Shown: positions 22,152 through 35,405 of the stretch, one piece after another | How positions within the stretch are numbered: position 1 is the first letter of the stretch | Layout: the number at the start of each line of letters is the position of its first letter | Assembly: GCA_037176705.1 (NCBI GenBank) | Contig: CM073893.1 | Coordinates: 19,220,074 to 19,284,073 of the forward strand | Length of the DNA: 64,000 nt | Reading direction: 5' to 3' | Origin: Molossus alvarezi | Taxonomy: Eukaryota > Chordata > Mammalia > Chiroptera > Molossidae | The notes under the pieces: generated by a model | Seen by the model: the letters and a program-made list of their open reading frames with translations, nothing else | The model's database searches: none | Told to the model about the DNA's origin: nothing | Program-made: the position numbers and the translations under genes

Positions 22152-25100
22152 AAGGCAATAAAAAAGTACATATCAATAATCACCTTAAATGTAAATGGAT
22201 GTAATGATCTGATAAAAAGACACAGAGTAGCTGATTGGATAAGAAAGCATGACTCATCTATATGTTTACAAGAGACCCACATCACAACAAAAGACTCACA
22301 TAGGTTGAAAATGAAGGGATGGAAAAAATTTTCCACACAAATGGAAAGCAAAAAAAGCTGGGGTGGCAATACTTATACCTGATAAAATAGATTTCAAAAT
22401 GAAGACCATAACTAGAGAAAAAGAAGGCCACTACATAATATTGAAAGGATCTATCCAACAGAAAGATATAACCTTGATAAACATATATGCACCCAATATA
22501 GGAGCACCAAAATATATTAAATATCTTCTGGAGGACTTTAAAGAGGAAATCAACAGCAATACAATCATAGCAGGGGATTTCAACACCCCGTTGACAGCAC
22601 TGGATAGATCCTTTAGACAAAAAAATTAGCAAGGAAACAGAGACTTTAAATAAAGTACTAGATCAAAAGAATTTCAAAGATATCAACAGAGAATTACACC
22701 CCAAAACTGCAGAATTCACATTCTTCTCAAGTGCACATGGGACATTCTCAAAGACAGACCACATTATAGGACACAAACTAAATTTCTCCAACTTCAAGAA
22801 GATTGAAATCATATCAAGCAGTTTCTCAGATCACAATGGCATGAAACTACCTATCAATTGCAAGGAAAACATGCAAAGACATTTGAACACATGGAGGCTA
22901 AATAGCATGTTATGAAACAATGAATGGGTTACTGAGGAAAACAAGGAAGAAACTGAAAACCTCCTGGAAACCAATGAAAACGAGCATACAACAACACAAA
23001 ATCTATGGGATGCAACAAAAGCAGTTCTGACAGGGAAGTTCATAGCACTACAGGCTTATCTCAAGAAACAAGAAAAATTTCTAATTGACTGTCTACCTCA
23101 CAACTTAAAGAATTACAGAGTAAACAAAAAGAAAACCCCAGAGCAAGTAGAAGGAAGGAAATAGTAAGATCACAGCAGAAATAAATGTCATGAAGACCAA
23201 AAAAACAATTCAAAGGATCAATGAAACAAAGAGCTGGTTTTTCGAAAAAATAAACAAGATTGATGGACCCTTAGCTAGATTTACCAAGAAACAAAGAGAG
23301 AGAACCCCAATACACAAAATCAGAAATGAAAGAGGAGAAGTTACAACCGACACCACAGAAATACAAAAGATCGTTAACAGCTACTATGAACAACTATATG
23401 GCAACAAATTCGACAATCTGTGAAATGGACAAATTTCTAGAAAGTCACAGTCTTTCAAAACTACACCAGGAAGAGATAGAAAACTTGAACAGACCAATAA
23501 CACCTAAGGAAATTGAAGGGTAATCAAGACTCTCCCAGCAAACAAAAGCCCAGGCCCAGATGGCTTCATAGGGGAGTTTTACTGAACATTCAAAAAAGAA
23601 ATAACACCCATTCTCCTCAAACTATTTCAAAAAATTCAAGATGAAGGAAGACTTCCAAACTCATTTTATGAGTCCAGCATAATTCTAATTCCAAAACCAG
23701 AAAAAGACACTACAAAGAAAGAAAACTACAGGCCAATATTGCTGATGAACATAGATGCCCATCCTGAACAAAATACTAGCAAATTGGGTTCAGCAATGCA
23801 CCAAAAAAATTATTCACCATGACCAAGTAGGAATCATTCCAGGGATGCAAGGCTGGTATAGTATTCACAAATCAACAAAAGTGATACACCACATAAATAA
23901 AATGAAAAATAAATCCACATTATTATATCAATAGATACTGAAAAAGCATTCAACAAAATCCAGCATCCATATCTGATAAAAATGCTCAGCAATGTGGAAA
24001 TAGACGGATCGTATCTCGACATAATAAAAGTCATATATGAAAGACCTACAACCAACATCTACTCAATGGACAGAAACTAAAAACATTTCCCTTAAGAATA
24101 GGAATAAGACAGGGATGGCCACTTTTGCCACTCTTATTTAACATAGTACTATAGGTCTTAGCCACAGCAATCAGACATGAGAAAAAAATAAAAGAGAACC
24201 AAATTGGAAAGCAGGAAGTAAAACGGTCATTATTTGCAGATGACATGATATTATACATAGAAAACCCTAAAGACTCCATCAAAAACCTACTAGGCTTAAT
24301 AAACAAATTTGGCAAAGTAGCAGGATACAAAATTAACATCAAGAAATTGACGGCATTCTTGTATACCAATGATGAACTCACAGAAAGAGAAACTGAAAAA
24401 ACAATCCCATTTACCATTGTGGCAAAAAATTAAGATACCTAGGAATAAACTTAACCAAAGAAGTAAAGGACCTATTTGCAGAAAACAACAGGACATTGAA
24501 AAAAGAAATAGAGGAAGATATAAAAAAGTGGAAGCATATACCTTGTTCATGGATTGCAAGAATTAACATCATTAAAATGTTCCCAAAGCAATCTATAGAT
24601 TCAATGCAATCCCCATCAAAATACCAACGACATACTTCACAGAACTAGAACAAATACTTCAAAAGTTCATATGGAACCAAAAAAGTCCCCGAATAGCCAC
24701 AGAAATTTTGAAAAAGAAGGACAAAGTAGGTGGGATCACATTATCAGATATCAGGTTATACTACAATGCCACTGTAATCAAAACAGCCTGGTACTGGCAC
24801 AAGAACAGGCATATTGACCAGTGAAGCAGAACTGAGAACCCAGACGGAACCACGGCAATATGCTCAATTCAAATTTGATAACGGTGGCAAGAGCATACGG
24901 TGGAGTAAAGACAGCCTCCTTAATAAATGGTGTTGGGAAAATTGGACAGCTACATGCAAAAAAATGAAACTAGGCCATCAACTTACACCACACACAAGAA
25001 TAAACTCAAAATGAATAAAAGACTTAAATGTAACCCCTGAATCCTTAAAAATTCTAGAAGAAAATAAAGACAAAAGAATTTCAGACATCATACAAAGCTG

Positions 25101-25951
25101 AGTTTTCACTGATACACCACCAAAGGCAACAGAAACAAAGGGAAAAATGAACACATGGGACTACATCAAACTCAAAAGCTTCTGCACAGCAAGGAAACAA
25201 TCATCAAAATGGAAAGGCAACCCACTGTATGGGAGAATATCATTGCCAATGATATATCAGATAAGGGGTTAATTTCCAAAATATATAGAGTGCTCATACA
25301 ACTCAACAAAAGGAAGATCAAGAACCCAATTAAAAAATGGCCAGAGGAACTGAATAGACACCTCTCCAAACAGGACGTACAAATGGCCAAGAGACAGATA
25401 AAGAAATACTCAACATCACTAATCATCAGAGGAATGCAAATTAAAAGAACAATGAGATATCAGCTCATACCTGTCAGAAGGGCCGCCATCAACAAATCAT
25501 CAAACAACAAGTGTTGTCGAAGGTGTGGAGAAAGGGAGACGCTAATACACTGCTGGTGGGAATGTGAACTGGTGCAGCCACTATGGAAAACAATATGGTG
25601 TTACCTCAAATAATTAAAAATTGAACTTCCATTTGACCCAGTGATTGCACTTCTAGGAATATACCTTAAGAAGCCTGAAACAACAATTAGGAAGAATATA
25701 TGTATCCCCATGTTCATAGCAGCACTATTTACAATAGCTAAGATCTGGAAACAGCCCAGTTGTCCATCAGTAGACGAATGGATAAAAAAGCAGTGGTCCA
25801 TATACACAATGGAGTACTATGCAGCTGTAAGACAGAAAGATCTCTTATCCCTTTAGACGACATGGAGGGACTGGAAAGTATTATCCTAAGTGAAAGAAGC
25901 CAAGCAGAAAAAGACAAATACCACATGATCTCACTTATATATGGAATATAA
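22152..25951 (+). pseudogene. L1 ORF2, disrupted (plus-strand copy)
   Basis: The usual ATG is AAG here (22,152), so even initiation is lost. Endonuclease pieces (IIAGDFNTPLT at 22,363-22,629), the [11 protein letters not shown] part after the FADD motif near 24,235, and the C-terminal Cys/His segment ([18 protein letters not shown], 25,155-25,613) lie in several frames. The last residues are LIYGI, with the stop ending at 25,951. Confidence 0.9.
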
Positions 25952-26209
25952 TGAACATAACAGTCTGAGGAATACAATAGACCCAGGGACATGGAAGGAG
26001 GGCACAGACTGACATCCCTCAGAAGAGGGGGTGGGGGGGTGGAAAGAGATAATCCACAGAACTTATATGCATGTATGCATAACCAATGGACATGGACAAC
26101 AAAGCAGGGGATGGGGTTGGGGGGATGGGGAGGGGGTGCCAATGGGGTAAAAAAGGAGAAACATCTGTAACAAAAAAATAATTAAAAATTAAAAAATAAA
26201 CCTTTTAAA

Positions 26210-29200
26210 TATTAAAAATTTATAATAAAGAGGCTGTCTTTACTCCACTGTATACCCTTGCCATCTTTGTCAAATATTAATTGAGCATATTGAATTGGGT
26301 CCGTTTCTGGGTTCTCTGTTCTGTTCCACTGGTCTATATGCCTGTTCTTGTGCCACTACCAGACTGTTTTGATTACAGTAGCTTTGTAGTATAACCTGAT
26401 ATCTGGTAATGTGATCCCTCTGTCTTTGTCCTTCTTTTTCTAGATTGCTGTGGCTATTCAAGATCTTTTTTGGTTCCATATGAACTCTTGAAGTATGTGT
26501 TCTAGTTCTGTGAAGTATGTCGTTGGTATTTTGATGGGGATTGCATTGAATTTATAGATTGCTTTGGGTACTATGGACATTTTAATGATGTTAATTCTTC
26601 CAATCCATGAACAAGGTATATGCTTCCACTTTTTTATATCTTCCTCTATTTCTTTTTTCAATGACCTGTAGTTTTCTGGGAATAGGTCCTTTATTTCTTT
26701 GGTTAAGTTTATTCCTAAATATTTTAAATTTTTTGCCACAATGGTAAATGGGATTGTTTTTTCAGTTTCTCTTTCTGTGAGTTCATCATTGGTGTATAAG
26801 AATGCCATCGATTTCTTGCTGTTAATTTTGTATCTTGCTACTTTCCCAAATTCATTTATTAGGTCTAGTAGATGTATGGTGGAGTCTTAAGGGTTTTGTA
26901 TGTATAATATCATGTCATTTGCAAATAATGACAGTTTCATTTACTTCTTTCCAATTTGGATCCCTTTTATTTTTTCTTCCTGTCTGATTGCTGTGGCTAA
27001 AACTTCCAGAACTATGTTAAATAAGAGTGGTGTAAGTGGACATCCCTGTCTTGTTCCTGTTCTTAAGGGAAATGCTTTTAGTTTTTGCCCATTGAGTATG
27101 ATGTTGGCTGTAGGTCTCATATATGGCCTTTATTATGTCGAGATACGATCCGTCTATTCCCACATTGCTGAGCATTGCTGGATTTTGTTGAATGCTTCTC
27201 CAGCATCTATTGATTTGATCATGTGGTTTTTATTCTTCATTTGGTTTATGTGATGTATCATATTTATTGATTTGTGAATATTGTACCAGCCTTGCATCCC
27301 TGGAATGAATCCCACTTGGTCATGGTGAATAATTTTTTTAATGTATTGCTGGATTTAATCTGCTAGTATTCTATGCAGGATTTTTTTGTCTATGTTCATC
27401 AGGGATACTGGCCTGTAGTTTTCTTTCTTTGTAGTGTATTTTTCTAGTTTTGGAATTAGAATTACGCTGTCCTCATAAAACGACTTTGGAAGTTTTCTTG
27501 AATTTTTTCAAATAGTTTGAGGAGAATGGGCGTTAGTTCTTTTTTGAATGTTTGGTAAATCTCCCGTGAAGCCATCCGGGCCTGGGTTTTTTTGCTGGGA
27601 GAGTCCAGATCACCTCTTCACTTTCCTTAGTTGTTATTGGTCTGTTTAAGTTTTCTATCACTTCCTGGTCCAGTTTTGGGAGACTATGCGTTTCTAGAAA
27701 GTTGTCCATTTCACTTAGATTGTCAAATTTGTTCCCATGTAATTGTTCATAGTAGTTGTTAACAATCTTTTGTATTTCTGTGGTGTTGTTACTTCTTCTC
27801 TTTCATTTCTAATCTTGTGTATTTGGGTTCTCTCAATTTGTTTCTTGGTGAGTCTAGCTAAGGGTCTACTAATCTTGTTTATCTTTTTGAAAAACCAGCT
27901 CTTTGTTTCATTGATCCTTTGAATTGTTTTTTTGGTCTTCATGACATTTATTTCTGCTCTGCTCTTTACTAATACCTTCCTTCTACATGCTCTGGTTTTT
28001 GTTTGTTTGTTTGTTTGTTTGCTTTCTAATTTTATAAATTGTGAGGTTAGACAGTCAATTAGAAATTTTTCTTGTTTCTTGAGGTAGGACTGTAGTGCTA
28101 TGAACTTCTCTCTCAGAACTGCTTTTGCTGCATCCCATTGATTTTGTGCTGTTGTGTGTTTATTTTCTTTGGTTTCCAGGAAGTTTTCAATTTCTTCCTT
28201 GATTTCCTTGGTAACCCATTCATTGTTTCATAACATGCTATTTAGCCTCCACGTGTTCAAATGTCTTTGCATGTTTTCCTTGCAATTGATATGTAGTTTC
28301 ATGTCATTGTGATCTGAGAAACTGCTTGATATCATTTCAATCTTCTTGAAGTTGGAGAAATTTAGTTTGTGTCATATCATGTGGTCTATCTTCGAGAATG
28401 TCCCATGTGCACTTGAGAAAAATGTGAATTCTGTAGTTTTGGAGTGTAATTCTCTGTAGATATCAATTAAATCCATTTGGTCTAGTGCTTCATTTAAAGT
28501 CTGTTTCCTTGCTAATTTTTTATCTTGAGGGTTTATCTTGTGGTGTCAGTGGGGTGTTGAAGTCCCCTGCTATGATTGTATTGCTGTTGATTTCTCCTTT
28601 AAAGTCCTCCTGAAGATATTTAATATATTTTGGTGCTCCTATATTGGGTGCATATATGTTTATCAAAGTTATATCTTCCTGTTGGATAGATCCTTTCAAT
28701 ATTATGTAGTGGCCTTCTTTTTCTCTAGTTATGGTCTTCATTTTGAAATCTATTTTATCAGATATAAGTATTGCTACCTCAGGATTTTTTTGCTTTCTGT
28801 TTGCTTGAAAGATTTTTTTCTATCCCTTCATTTTCAACCTATGTGAGTCTTTTGATGTGAGGTGGGTCTCTTGCAAACAACATATAGATGAGTCATGCTT
28901 TCTTATCCAATCAGCTATTCTGTGTCTCTTTATTGGAGCATTCAGTCCATTTACATTTAAGGTGATTATTGATATGTACCTATTTATTGCCATTTTTGTT
29001 TAGTTTGGTTATATTAATCTTCTTATTTCTTGTACTAAATACAGCAGTCCCTTTAACATTTCTTGCTGGTATGGTGCTGATGCATTCCCTTAGCCTTTTT
29101 TTTTTTTGTTTGGAAAGCTCTTTACATGATCTTCTATTTTGAATGACAGCCTTGCTGGGTAGAGTAGTCTTGGATTCAGATCCTTGTTTTTCATGACCTT

Positions 29201-30741
29201 GATTACTTCTTGCCATTCCCTTCTAGCCTGTAGTGTTTCTGTTGAGAAGTGAGCTGATAGCCTTATGGGGGTTCCTTTTTAGGTAGTCTGTTGCTTATCT
29301 CTTGCTGTTTTTAGGATTCTCTCTTTGTTATTAATTTTTGGCATTTTAATGACTTTGTGTCTTGGTGTGGGCCTGTTTGGGTTCTTCTTATTTGGGGCTC
29401 TTTGTACTTTTTGAACTTGAATGTCTTCTTTCTTCACCACCTTCGGGAAATTTTCTGTAACCATTTCTTCAAATATATTCTCTAACCCTTGCTCATTTTC
29501 TGCTTCTTTGGGGACTCCTATGATGCAAATATTATTACGTTTCCAGTTGTCCCACAGTTCTCTTAAGCTGTCTTCCTGTGTTTTAATTGTTTTTTCCTTT
29601 TTGTTTTCTTAATAGTTGATTTTTTCTACCCTGTCTTCTAATTCACTGATCCGTTCCTCAGCTTTCTCTACTCTGCTGCTTAGACCTTCCAATGTATACT
29701 CTATTTCTGATATGTCATTCTTGATTTGTTCTTGGTGGTTTTAAATTTCCAATTGGTTGATTTTCAACACCTCTATGTTGTTACTCATGCTGTTGAGTTT
29801 CCTCAAGATCATGGCTCTGAATTCTAGCTCTGTTAACTTGCTTAACTGCTTTACATTTATCTCATCTTTGGTAGAGGTCTCTTGTTCTTTCATTTGGCTT
29901 TTGTTTTTGTGTTTCACCATATTGGCTATCACAGTGGGATTTGGAGCCTGCCAAATTTTCCCTGTGGGTGTTAGTGTTTTGCAGTTTGTGGCTCCGTCTC
30001 CTGGGTTTGGATGAGCGAGGGAGGACCCACATTAAACATCACTATTAAATCTTACTTTTCTGGTTAGAGTTGCTAGCACAAAAATGGTACAGTTATCCTC
30101 TAGCTTTTTGCCTGGTGGTATCAGTAGCAGTTACTTGAAGAGCCTTGGCATCTCAGTTGAATGAAGAACTCCCTCTGGTGTTCAGCATTAGGGGATTTCC
30201 TGAGAGTGAAACAGATGCTGGTTGTTGGTGACCCTCAATTTGCAGTTCAATGGCCCACCTCGGTGGGGTTGAATCTCCGAGGGAGGGGCCGCTGCCTCTC
30301 CCCAAAGCCCTGGGACAGGGTGAGATGGCCACCGTCCTGCGTGGCTGCAACTCAGCAAAAGCTCTGAGCCCCCTCCAAATCCTGAGTGTATTCACACAGT
30401 ACCAGTCCAGTCCGTCCTCCCTCTGCTGGAGCCCAAGGTGAGTAGCTGTGGCTATTTTAGCTTCTGTTCCAGCTGTGCACTCTGGAGCCGCTTGGGAGCT
30501 TACCTTGAGGGCACTGCTCACAGCTAAGGATGCTGTGTCTGTGATCTCCCAGCCCCCCTCTCGCACCTCCGCAATCCTACCAGGATCCAGTCAGTGTCCC
30601 TGGTTATATGATCCACGCAAGCTTCTTTTCTGTTGCTTTTTCCTGTCAATTTGTCTTTATTTCCGTTGTAATTCCAGTTTGGTCCTGGGAGACAGTCTGT
30701 GTAGCTTCCATTCACTCTGACGCCATTTTGGAATCTCCTCT
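26210..30741 (-). mobile_element. Composite L1, central segment up to an internal 5' end
   Basis: It continues the minus-strand ORF2 from 20,416. ORF2 begins at 28,993, ORF1 begins near 29,920 (MVKHKNKSQMKEQETSTKDE), and the 5'UTR reaches about 30,741. Its 5' edge reads GGAGATTCCAAAATGGCGTC on the minus strand, a full-length L1 start with an AAAATGGCG motif. Instead of unique DNA, another L1 5' half lies upstream. ORF1 and ORF2 are broken by many frameshifts. Confidence 0.88.
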
Positions 30742-33496
30742 AGTCATGCTTTTTTATTCAGTCACCTACTCTGTGTCTTTTTTTGGAGCATTCAAATCAT
30801 TCACATTTAAGGTGATAATTGATATGTATTTATTTATTGCCATTTTTGTTTAGTGTGGTTATATTTTTCTTCCTATTTCTTTTACTAAGTACAGCAGTCC
30901 TTTTAGCATATCTTACAGTGCTGGTTTGGTGTTGATATATTCCCTTAGCCTTTTTTTGTCTGGAAAGCTCTTTAGTTGACCTATTTTGAATGATGGACTT
31001 GCTGGATAGAGTAATCTTGGATTCAGATTCTTGTTTTTCATGACCTTGATTACTTCATGCCATTCCCTTCTGGCCTGTAGTGTTTCTTTTGCAAAGTCAG
31101 CTGAGAGCCTTATGGGCTTTCCTTTATAGGTAACCTGTTTCTTATCTCTTGCTGCCTTTAGGATTCTCTCTTTGTCTTTAATTTTTTGCATTTAATGACT
31201 ATATGTCTCAGTGTGGGCCTGTTTGGGTTCTTCTTACTTGGGGCTCTCTGTGCTTCTTGAACTTGAATGCCTTCTTTCTTCACCAAGTTAGGAAAGTTTT
31301 CTGTCACTGTTTCTTCAAATATATTCTCTAATCCTTGCCCATTTTTCTTCCTCTTCGGGGTCTCCTATGATGCAAATGTTATTATGTGTCCAGTTGTCCC
31401 ACAGTTCTCTTAAGCTGTTTTCCTGTGTTTTGTTTTTTCCTTTTTGTTTTCTGATTGGTTGATTTTTTCTACCCTGTCTTCTAATTCACTGATCCAGTCC
31501 TCAGCTTCTTCTACTCTGCTGTTTAGTCCTTCCAATGTGTTCCTAATTTCTTCTATGTTGTTCTTCATTTTCACTTTGTTGGTTTTCAATATTTCTATAT
31601 CATGGTGCTATATCCTTACTCGTGCTGTTGAGCTTCCTCAAGATCATGGCTCTGAACTCTACCTCTGATAATTTGCTCAACTGCATTTCATTAATCTCAT
31701 CTTTGATAGAGTTCTCTTGTTCTTTCATTTGGGATTTATTTCTTTGTTTCACCATTTTGGCTATCTCAGTGTGTTTTGGAGCCTGCCAAATTTTCCCTGT
31801 TGGTTTTGGTGTTCTGCTGTTTGTGGCTCCCTCTGTTGGGTTTAGATGAGCCTGGATGGGCCCACGTTAAACACTACTGTCAAGTCTTACTTTTCTGGGT
31901 AGATTTGCAAGCCTAGGAAAGGTTCAGTTATCCTCTACTTTGTTCCTGGTGGCTAGTAGTCTCAGTTACTCAGGGCCATAGAATGTAGCCCTGGTGTTCT
32001 GCATAAAAGGATTACCAGAGTGTGGGATAGATTCTGGTTATTAATGAGCCTCAATTTGCATTTCTTTGCCTCACCTGGGAAAGGCTGAATCTCCAAGCGA
32101 AGGGGGGAGGGGGCTACTGCTTTTTCCCACAGCTTGGGGGAGGAGCACAATGGCCAACATCCTTTGTTGCTGCAACTCAGCAATAACTTTTAGTGCCTTC
32201 CAAATCCCAGGTGTCCCCACAAAGTTCCAGCCCAGTCTCCCTTCCATCTGCCGTAGCCCCCAGGTGAGTGTCTGTGGCTATTTTAGCACTCAATCCCAGC
32301 TCTCTGTGCTGTGCAGTGGGTTTGGTCATTATTCCCCAAGTTTGCTGCTCACAGCTAAGACTGCTGCTGTCCATGGGCTCCCAGCCCACCACCCTCTTGT
32401 GCCTCTGCAGATCCTACCAGTGTCCCTAGTTATATGGTCCTGTCCTTCTGCTTTTCTGTTGCTTTTTTTCTGAGGATTTGTTTTTATTTTAGTTGTAATT
32501 CCCGTTTGGTCTGGGGAGATCTTCTGCATAGCTTCTATTCACTCTGCCTCCATTTTCACATCCTCTATGCCTATCTTGTGTGCAGCTGGGTCGCACCAGC
32601 CTTTCTGGTGCTCCTGCACCCTGCAGGTCCCGTGGGTAACTGGATCGCACAGTCCTTTGGGGGACCTTGCTCTATGCCTATGTTATGGGCTGCGGGGTCG
32701 CACAGGCGTCTCTGGTGCTTCAGCACCCCGCAGGTACTGCAGGTAACTGGATTGCACAGTCCCTGCTGGGTTGCACAGCCCTCTCTGGTGCCCCCGCACC
32801 CTGCCTTTCTTGTGGGCGGGCAGCTGGATGGTGCCAGTCTCTCTGAGGCTCTGGCTTCCCACTGCTCTTGTAGGCTACTGGACTGCATAGGCCTCTTTGG
32901 AGCCCCAGGTCCCACTGCTGGTGGCTGGGGAGTGCTGCTGCCCTGTGGGGCTCAACTCCTGCTCAGCTTTTGCTATAGTTTTGGGAGATGGGTCTCAGCT
33001 GCTGGTCTGTGCTTCTGTTGCCTGGGGATGGATGTCTGCACCCCAGCCTCTGTTGCTGGGGGTATATCTAGACTCTGATCAGGCTGCTACTATGGGGGAT
33101 GGTGCTGGGCTCCTGGCTGTCTGCCACCTTCGCCACCTGCACCTTGGGAGCTCCACTACTGTGCACTGGTCTGTGTTGACACAGAGTGTCCACTGGTCCA
33201 ATGGTGCCAGGTGTGCTTGTGGGCTCAGGTTGCTGGGCCTTAGCCACTCCCACTGCCTCCTCCCAGGGAAGACCCAGGATCTTCCAAAATGGTGAGACCT
33301 CCTTGAGGCGCAGGGAGAAGCGCCTTGAAGGGCTGCTTACCACAGTAGCCAGCTGCTCCGTCCACAGCACAGACACCTTCTGCTCCGCGGCTCTGCACTG
33401 CTCAGGTTTGGTCGTCCACCTTCACATCCACTCACACTCTCTTACACACTCACCCTCCCTCCGGTCCTGCCCGCTGCCATCTTACAATCTATTTTC
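30742..33496 (-). mobile_element. Composite L1, second 5' half (5'UTR, ORF1, start of ORF2)
   Basis: Minus-strand order: a long GC-rich 5'UTR (33,496 to about 31,756), ORF1 from 31,755 to about 30,890, and the first ~100 bp of ORF2 from 30,843. ORF2 is cut at 30,742 (the complement reads ...AAGCATGACTA) and joins the 5' end of the next L1. The 5' edge contains GTAAGATGGCAGCGGGC, another AAGATGGC motif. The right TSD follows at once. Confidence 0.85.
32583..32860 (-). repeat. Diverged tandem repeat in L1 5'UTR
   Basis: Blocks of about 70-110 bp recur: 'gggtcgcaccagcctttctggtg', 'gggtcgcacaggcgtctctggtg' and 'gggttgcacagccctctctggtg', each followed by a 'caccctgcag'-like unit. The first two also share 'gtaactggatYgcacagtcc'. 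They resemble 5'UTR monomers or VNTRs of some L1 lineages. They also keep a long antisense frame open. Confidence 0.75.
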
Positions 33497-33512
33497 CCAA
33501 GTCCAGGTTCTT
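33497..33512 (+). repeat. Right TSD of 14-kb composite L1
   Basis: Partner of 19,155-19,170 with one mismatch. It lies directly beyond the L1 5' edge. Confidence 0.8.
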
Positions 33513-34139
33513 ACCTGTGCTTCTGTCCTATACATTGGAGTTTCCCATGACCTCCTCCTCGGGTTTGATTCATTATAAAGGATATTATAAAGGATGCAGA
33601 TGAATAGTCAGATGAAATACATAAGGTGTAGTCTGGAGGGTTTGAGTATAGGAGCTTCTGTCCTCATGGAACTGAACTAGAATATATGCCCCAGCATGTG
33701 GATGTGTTCACCAACCCTGAAGCTCATCAACTCTTGTTGTTCAAGAGTTTTTATAGAGCTTAATCTGTAGCCCCCTCTCCTTCCCAGAGGACAGTGATGG
33801 GGCTAAAAGTTCCAAACTTCTAATCAATTGGCCTTTCTAGTGCCCAGCCCCATCCTGAGACTATATAGGGGTCCCCTTAGTAACCTCTTTAGCATAAACT
33901 CAGATGAGCTTAAAAGGGGTACCTTATGAGTGACAAAATATACTCCTATCACTTAGAAAATGCCAAGGGTTTTAGGAAATTTGTGCTAGGACCTGGGAAC
34001 AGAGACCAAATAAGTTTCTTATCTTACTAAATCTATCTTTGTCAGTTTAATTTTCAGACCCAGCCAAGGACCCTAAGACGATCAAAGAAAAGAAAGCTTT
34101 TCCATTGTTATAGGTCCCCCTACTAAACCATCAGGATTT
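33513..34139. other. Possible decayed LTR-like sequence
   Basis: Phrases such as 'actatataggggtcccctta', 'tcctatcacttagaaaatgc' and 'caagggttttaggaaatttg' look like a decayed ERVL-class LTR, but I cannot name the family. No coding sequence is supported. Confidence 0.3.
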
Positions 34140-34330
34140 ATTCACTGCCTACCCTGTGCCCTGTACTTTGCTAGTTGCTTTTGCATGTTATCTCATGTAA
34201 TCTTCATAGCACAATGAGTTAAATGTTAATATTTTCAGTTCTACAGATTAGAAAATTGAAGCTTTGAGAGATTGCCTTCCTCACCTGAGAATGTTGGAGT
34301 CAGATATCAAACGCAGGTCTCCCAGGCTGC
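34140..34330 (+). mobile_element. MIR SINE remnant
   Basis: 'tgccctgtactttgctagttgcttttgcatg', 'ttatctcatgtaatcttcat' and 'ctacagattagaaaattgaagctttgagag' follow the MIR consensus order in plus orientation. Confidence 0.75.
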
Positions 34331-34719
34331 GAGCCCATGACCTCAATGCTACCTTAATCTGCTCCCAGAAATTTAGCCTTGAGAGTTTTGTGTGACCTAT
34401 AGCCTGATTCTCACCACTCTGCAGCTTTCTCTTTCTTGCACCCTTGTGGCAAAATGAAAACAAACTATCACAAAACAGGCTCTCTAACCTTTGGGTTAAG
34501 GTTTGGATTTCAATCATTCCTAAGAACAGGTGGTTAAAACTGAGTCCGACCAGGTTTTGGTTACTCTTGATTTCTAGCAAACAGCTTTGATAGTCTAACA
34601 TTTCTTTTTTGAGAATATGGCTTTATTCCCATATTTTTAGTAGTTACTAAATATATTATGTAAGAAGCTGTTTATAGATGTCTGCATTTGAGAGGAGGTT
34701 AAGGAGACCCAGAGTTGGT

Positions 34720-34816
34720 TTTTTTTTTTTTGGTACATGCCCCTAGTGGGAACCGAACCTGGGACTCTCTGGTCCACAGGCCGACACTCCAACCACTGAG
34801 CCAAACTGGCCAAGGC
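34720..34816 (-). mobile_element. Short tRNA-only SINE
   Basis: Reverse complement: 'ggccttggccagtttggctc', 'agagagtcccaggttcggtt', 'ccactaggggcatgtacc', then A(12). It contains only the tRNA-like head and A-tail and lacks the CT-rich body of full VES copies. Three close relatives occur elsewhere in the window. Confidence 0.9.
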
Positions 34817-35154
34817 CACTCTGAGTTGCTTTGAGTCATAAAGAGTTTGACTTTCATGACACCACTTCTTACACAAAAGAGATTAGAGTCATTGGTTCCA
34901 GGGTCGTCTGTGGTGCATCTGGAGGATACTGTCTTCTGCCTCAAGGGGTAAGCTCCCTTCTGTCCAGCACTGCATTACAGAAAATGTCCTATTTTCAGAA
35001 CATTTGAAATACAAAGAACAGACAAATTAGGGACTGACTCATCACAAAATAATTATTTGCCTTACATAAATATTTATTGATGGTATCATTTGCATGGTAA
35101 ACTCTCCAAAGGCATTTAAAATGTAATTTGAGTAATAAAATTCTATTTATATGA

Positions 35155-35405
35155 AATAGCTAGCAGCATACGATAGCCTGCATTTCTGTAGGGTTTTTTA
35201 GATTTCAAAAAGATTTGACATGTGTTTTCATATATTGTGTTGTCCTCATGACTACTTTGCAAGAGTAGGCTAGTATTGCTATTCCCCTGTTACTGATGAG
35301 AAAACTAAGGCAAAGAGAGTTAAATCCTTTTCCGAGGTCACATAGCTGAATAATATCAGAACTGAGGATAGATCTTGGCTCATTTTACATCTTGTTTAAA
35401 TACTC
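35155..35405 (+). mobile_element. MIR SINE remnant
   Basis: 'tcctcatgactactttgcaag', 'gttactgatgagaaaactaag', 'gaggtcacatagctgaataat' and 'cagaactgaggatagatctt' give the MIR core and 3' part in order. Confidence 0.75.

Larger units (their letters stand above)
20417..26205 (+). mobile_element. Near-full-length L1 (plus strand) nested in minus-strand L1
   Basis: It starts at 'gagtgaacagaagctacaca', which lacks only about 20 bp of the L1 leader seen at 10,767, including the ATGGCGG-like motif. In order: 5'UTR to 21,203, ORF1 21,204-22,103, ORF2 22,152-25,951, a G-rich 3'UTR and the tail 'acatctgtaacaaaaaaata'. It splits a minus-strand L1 whose ORF2 continues directly after it ('taataaagaggctgtcttt'). 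Both ORFs carry stops and frameshifts. No clean TSD is visible. Confidence 0.9.
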
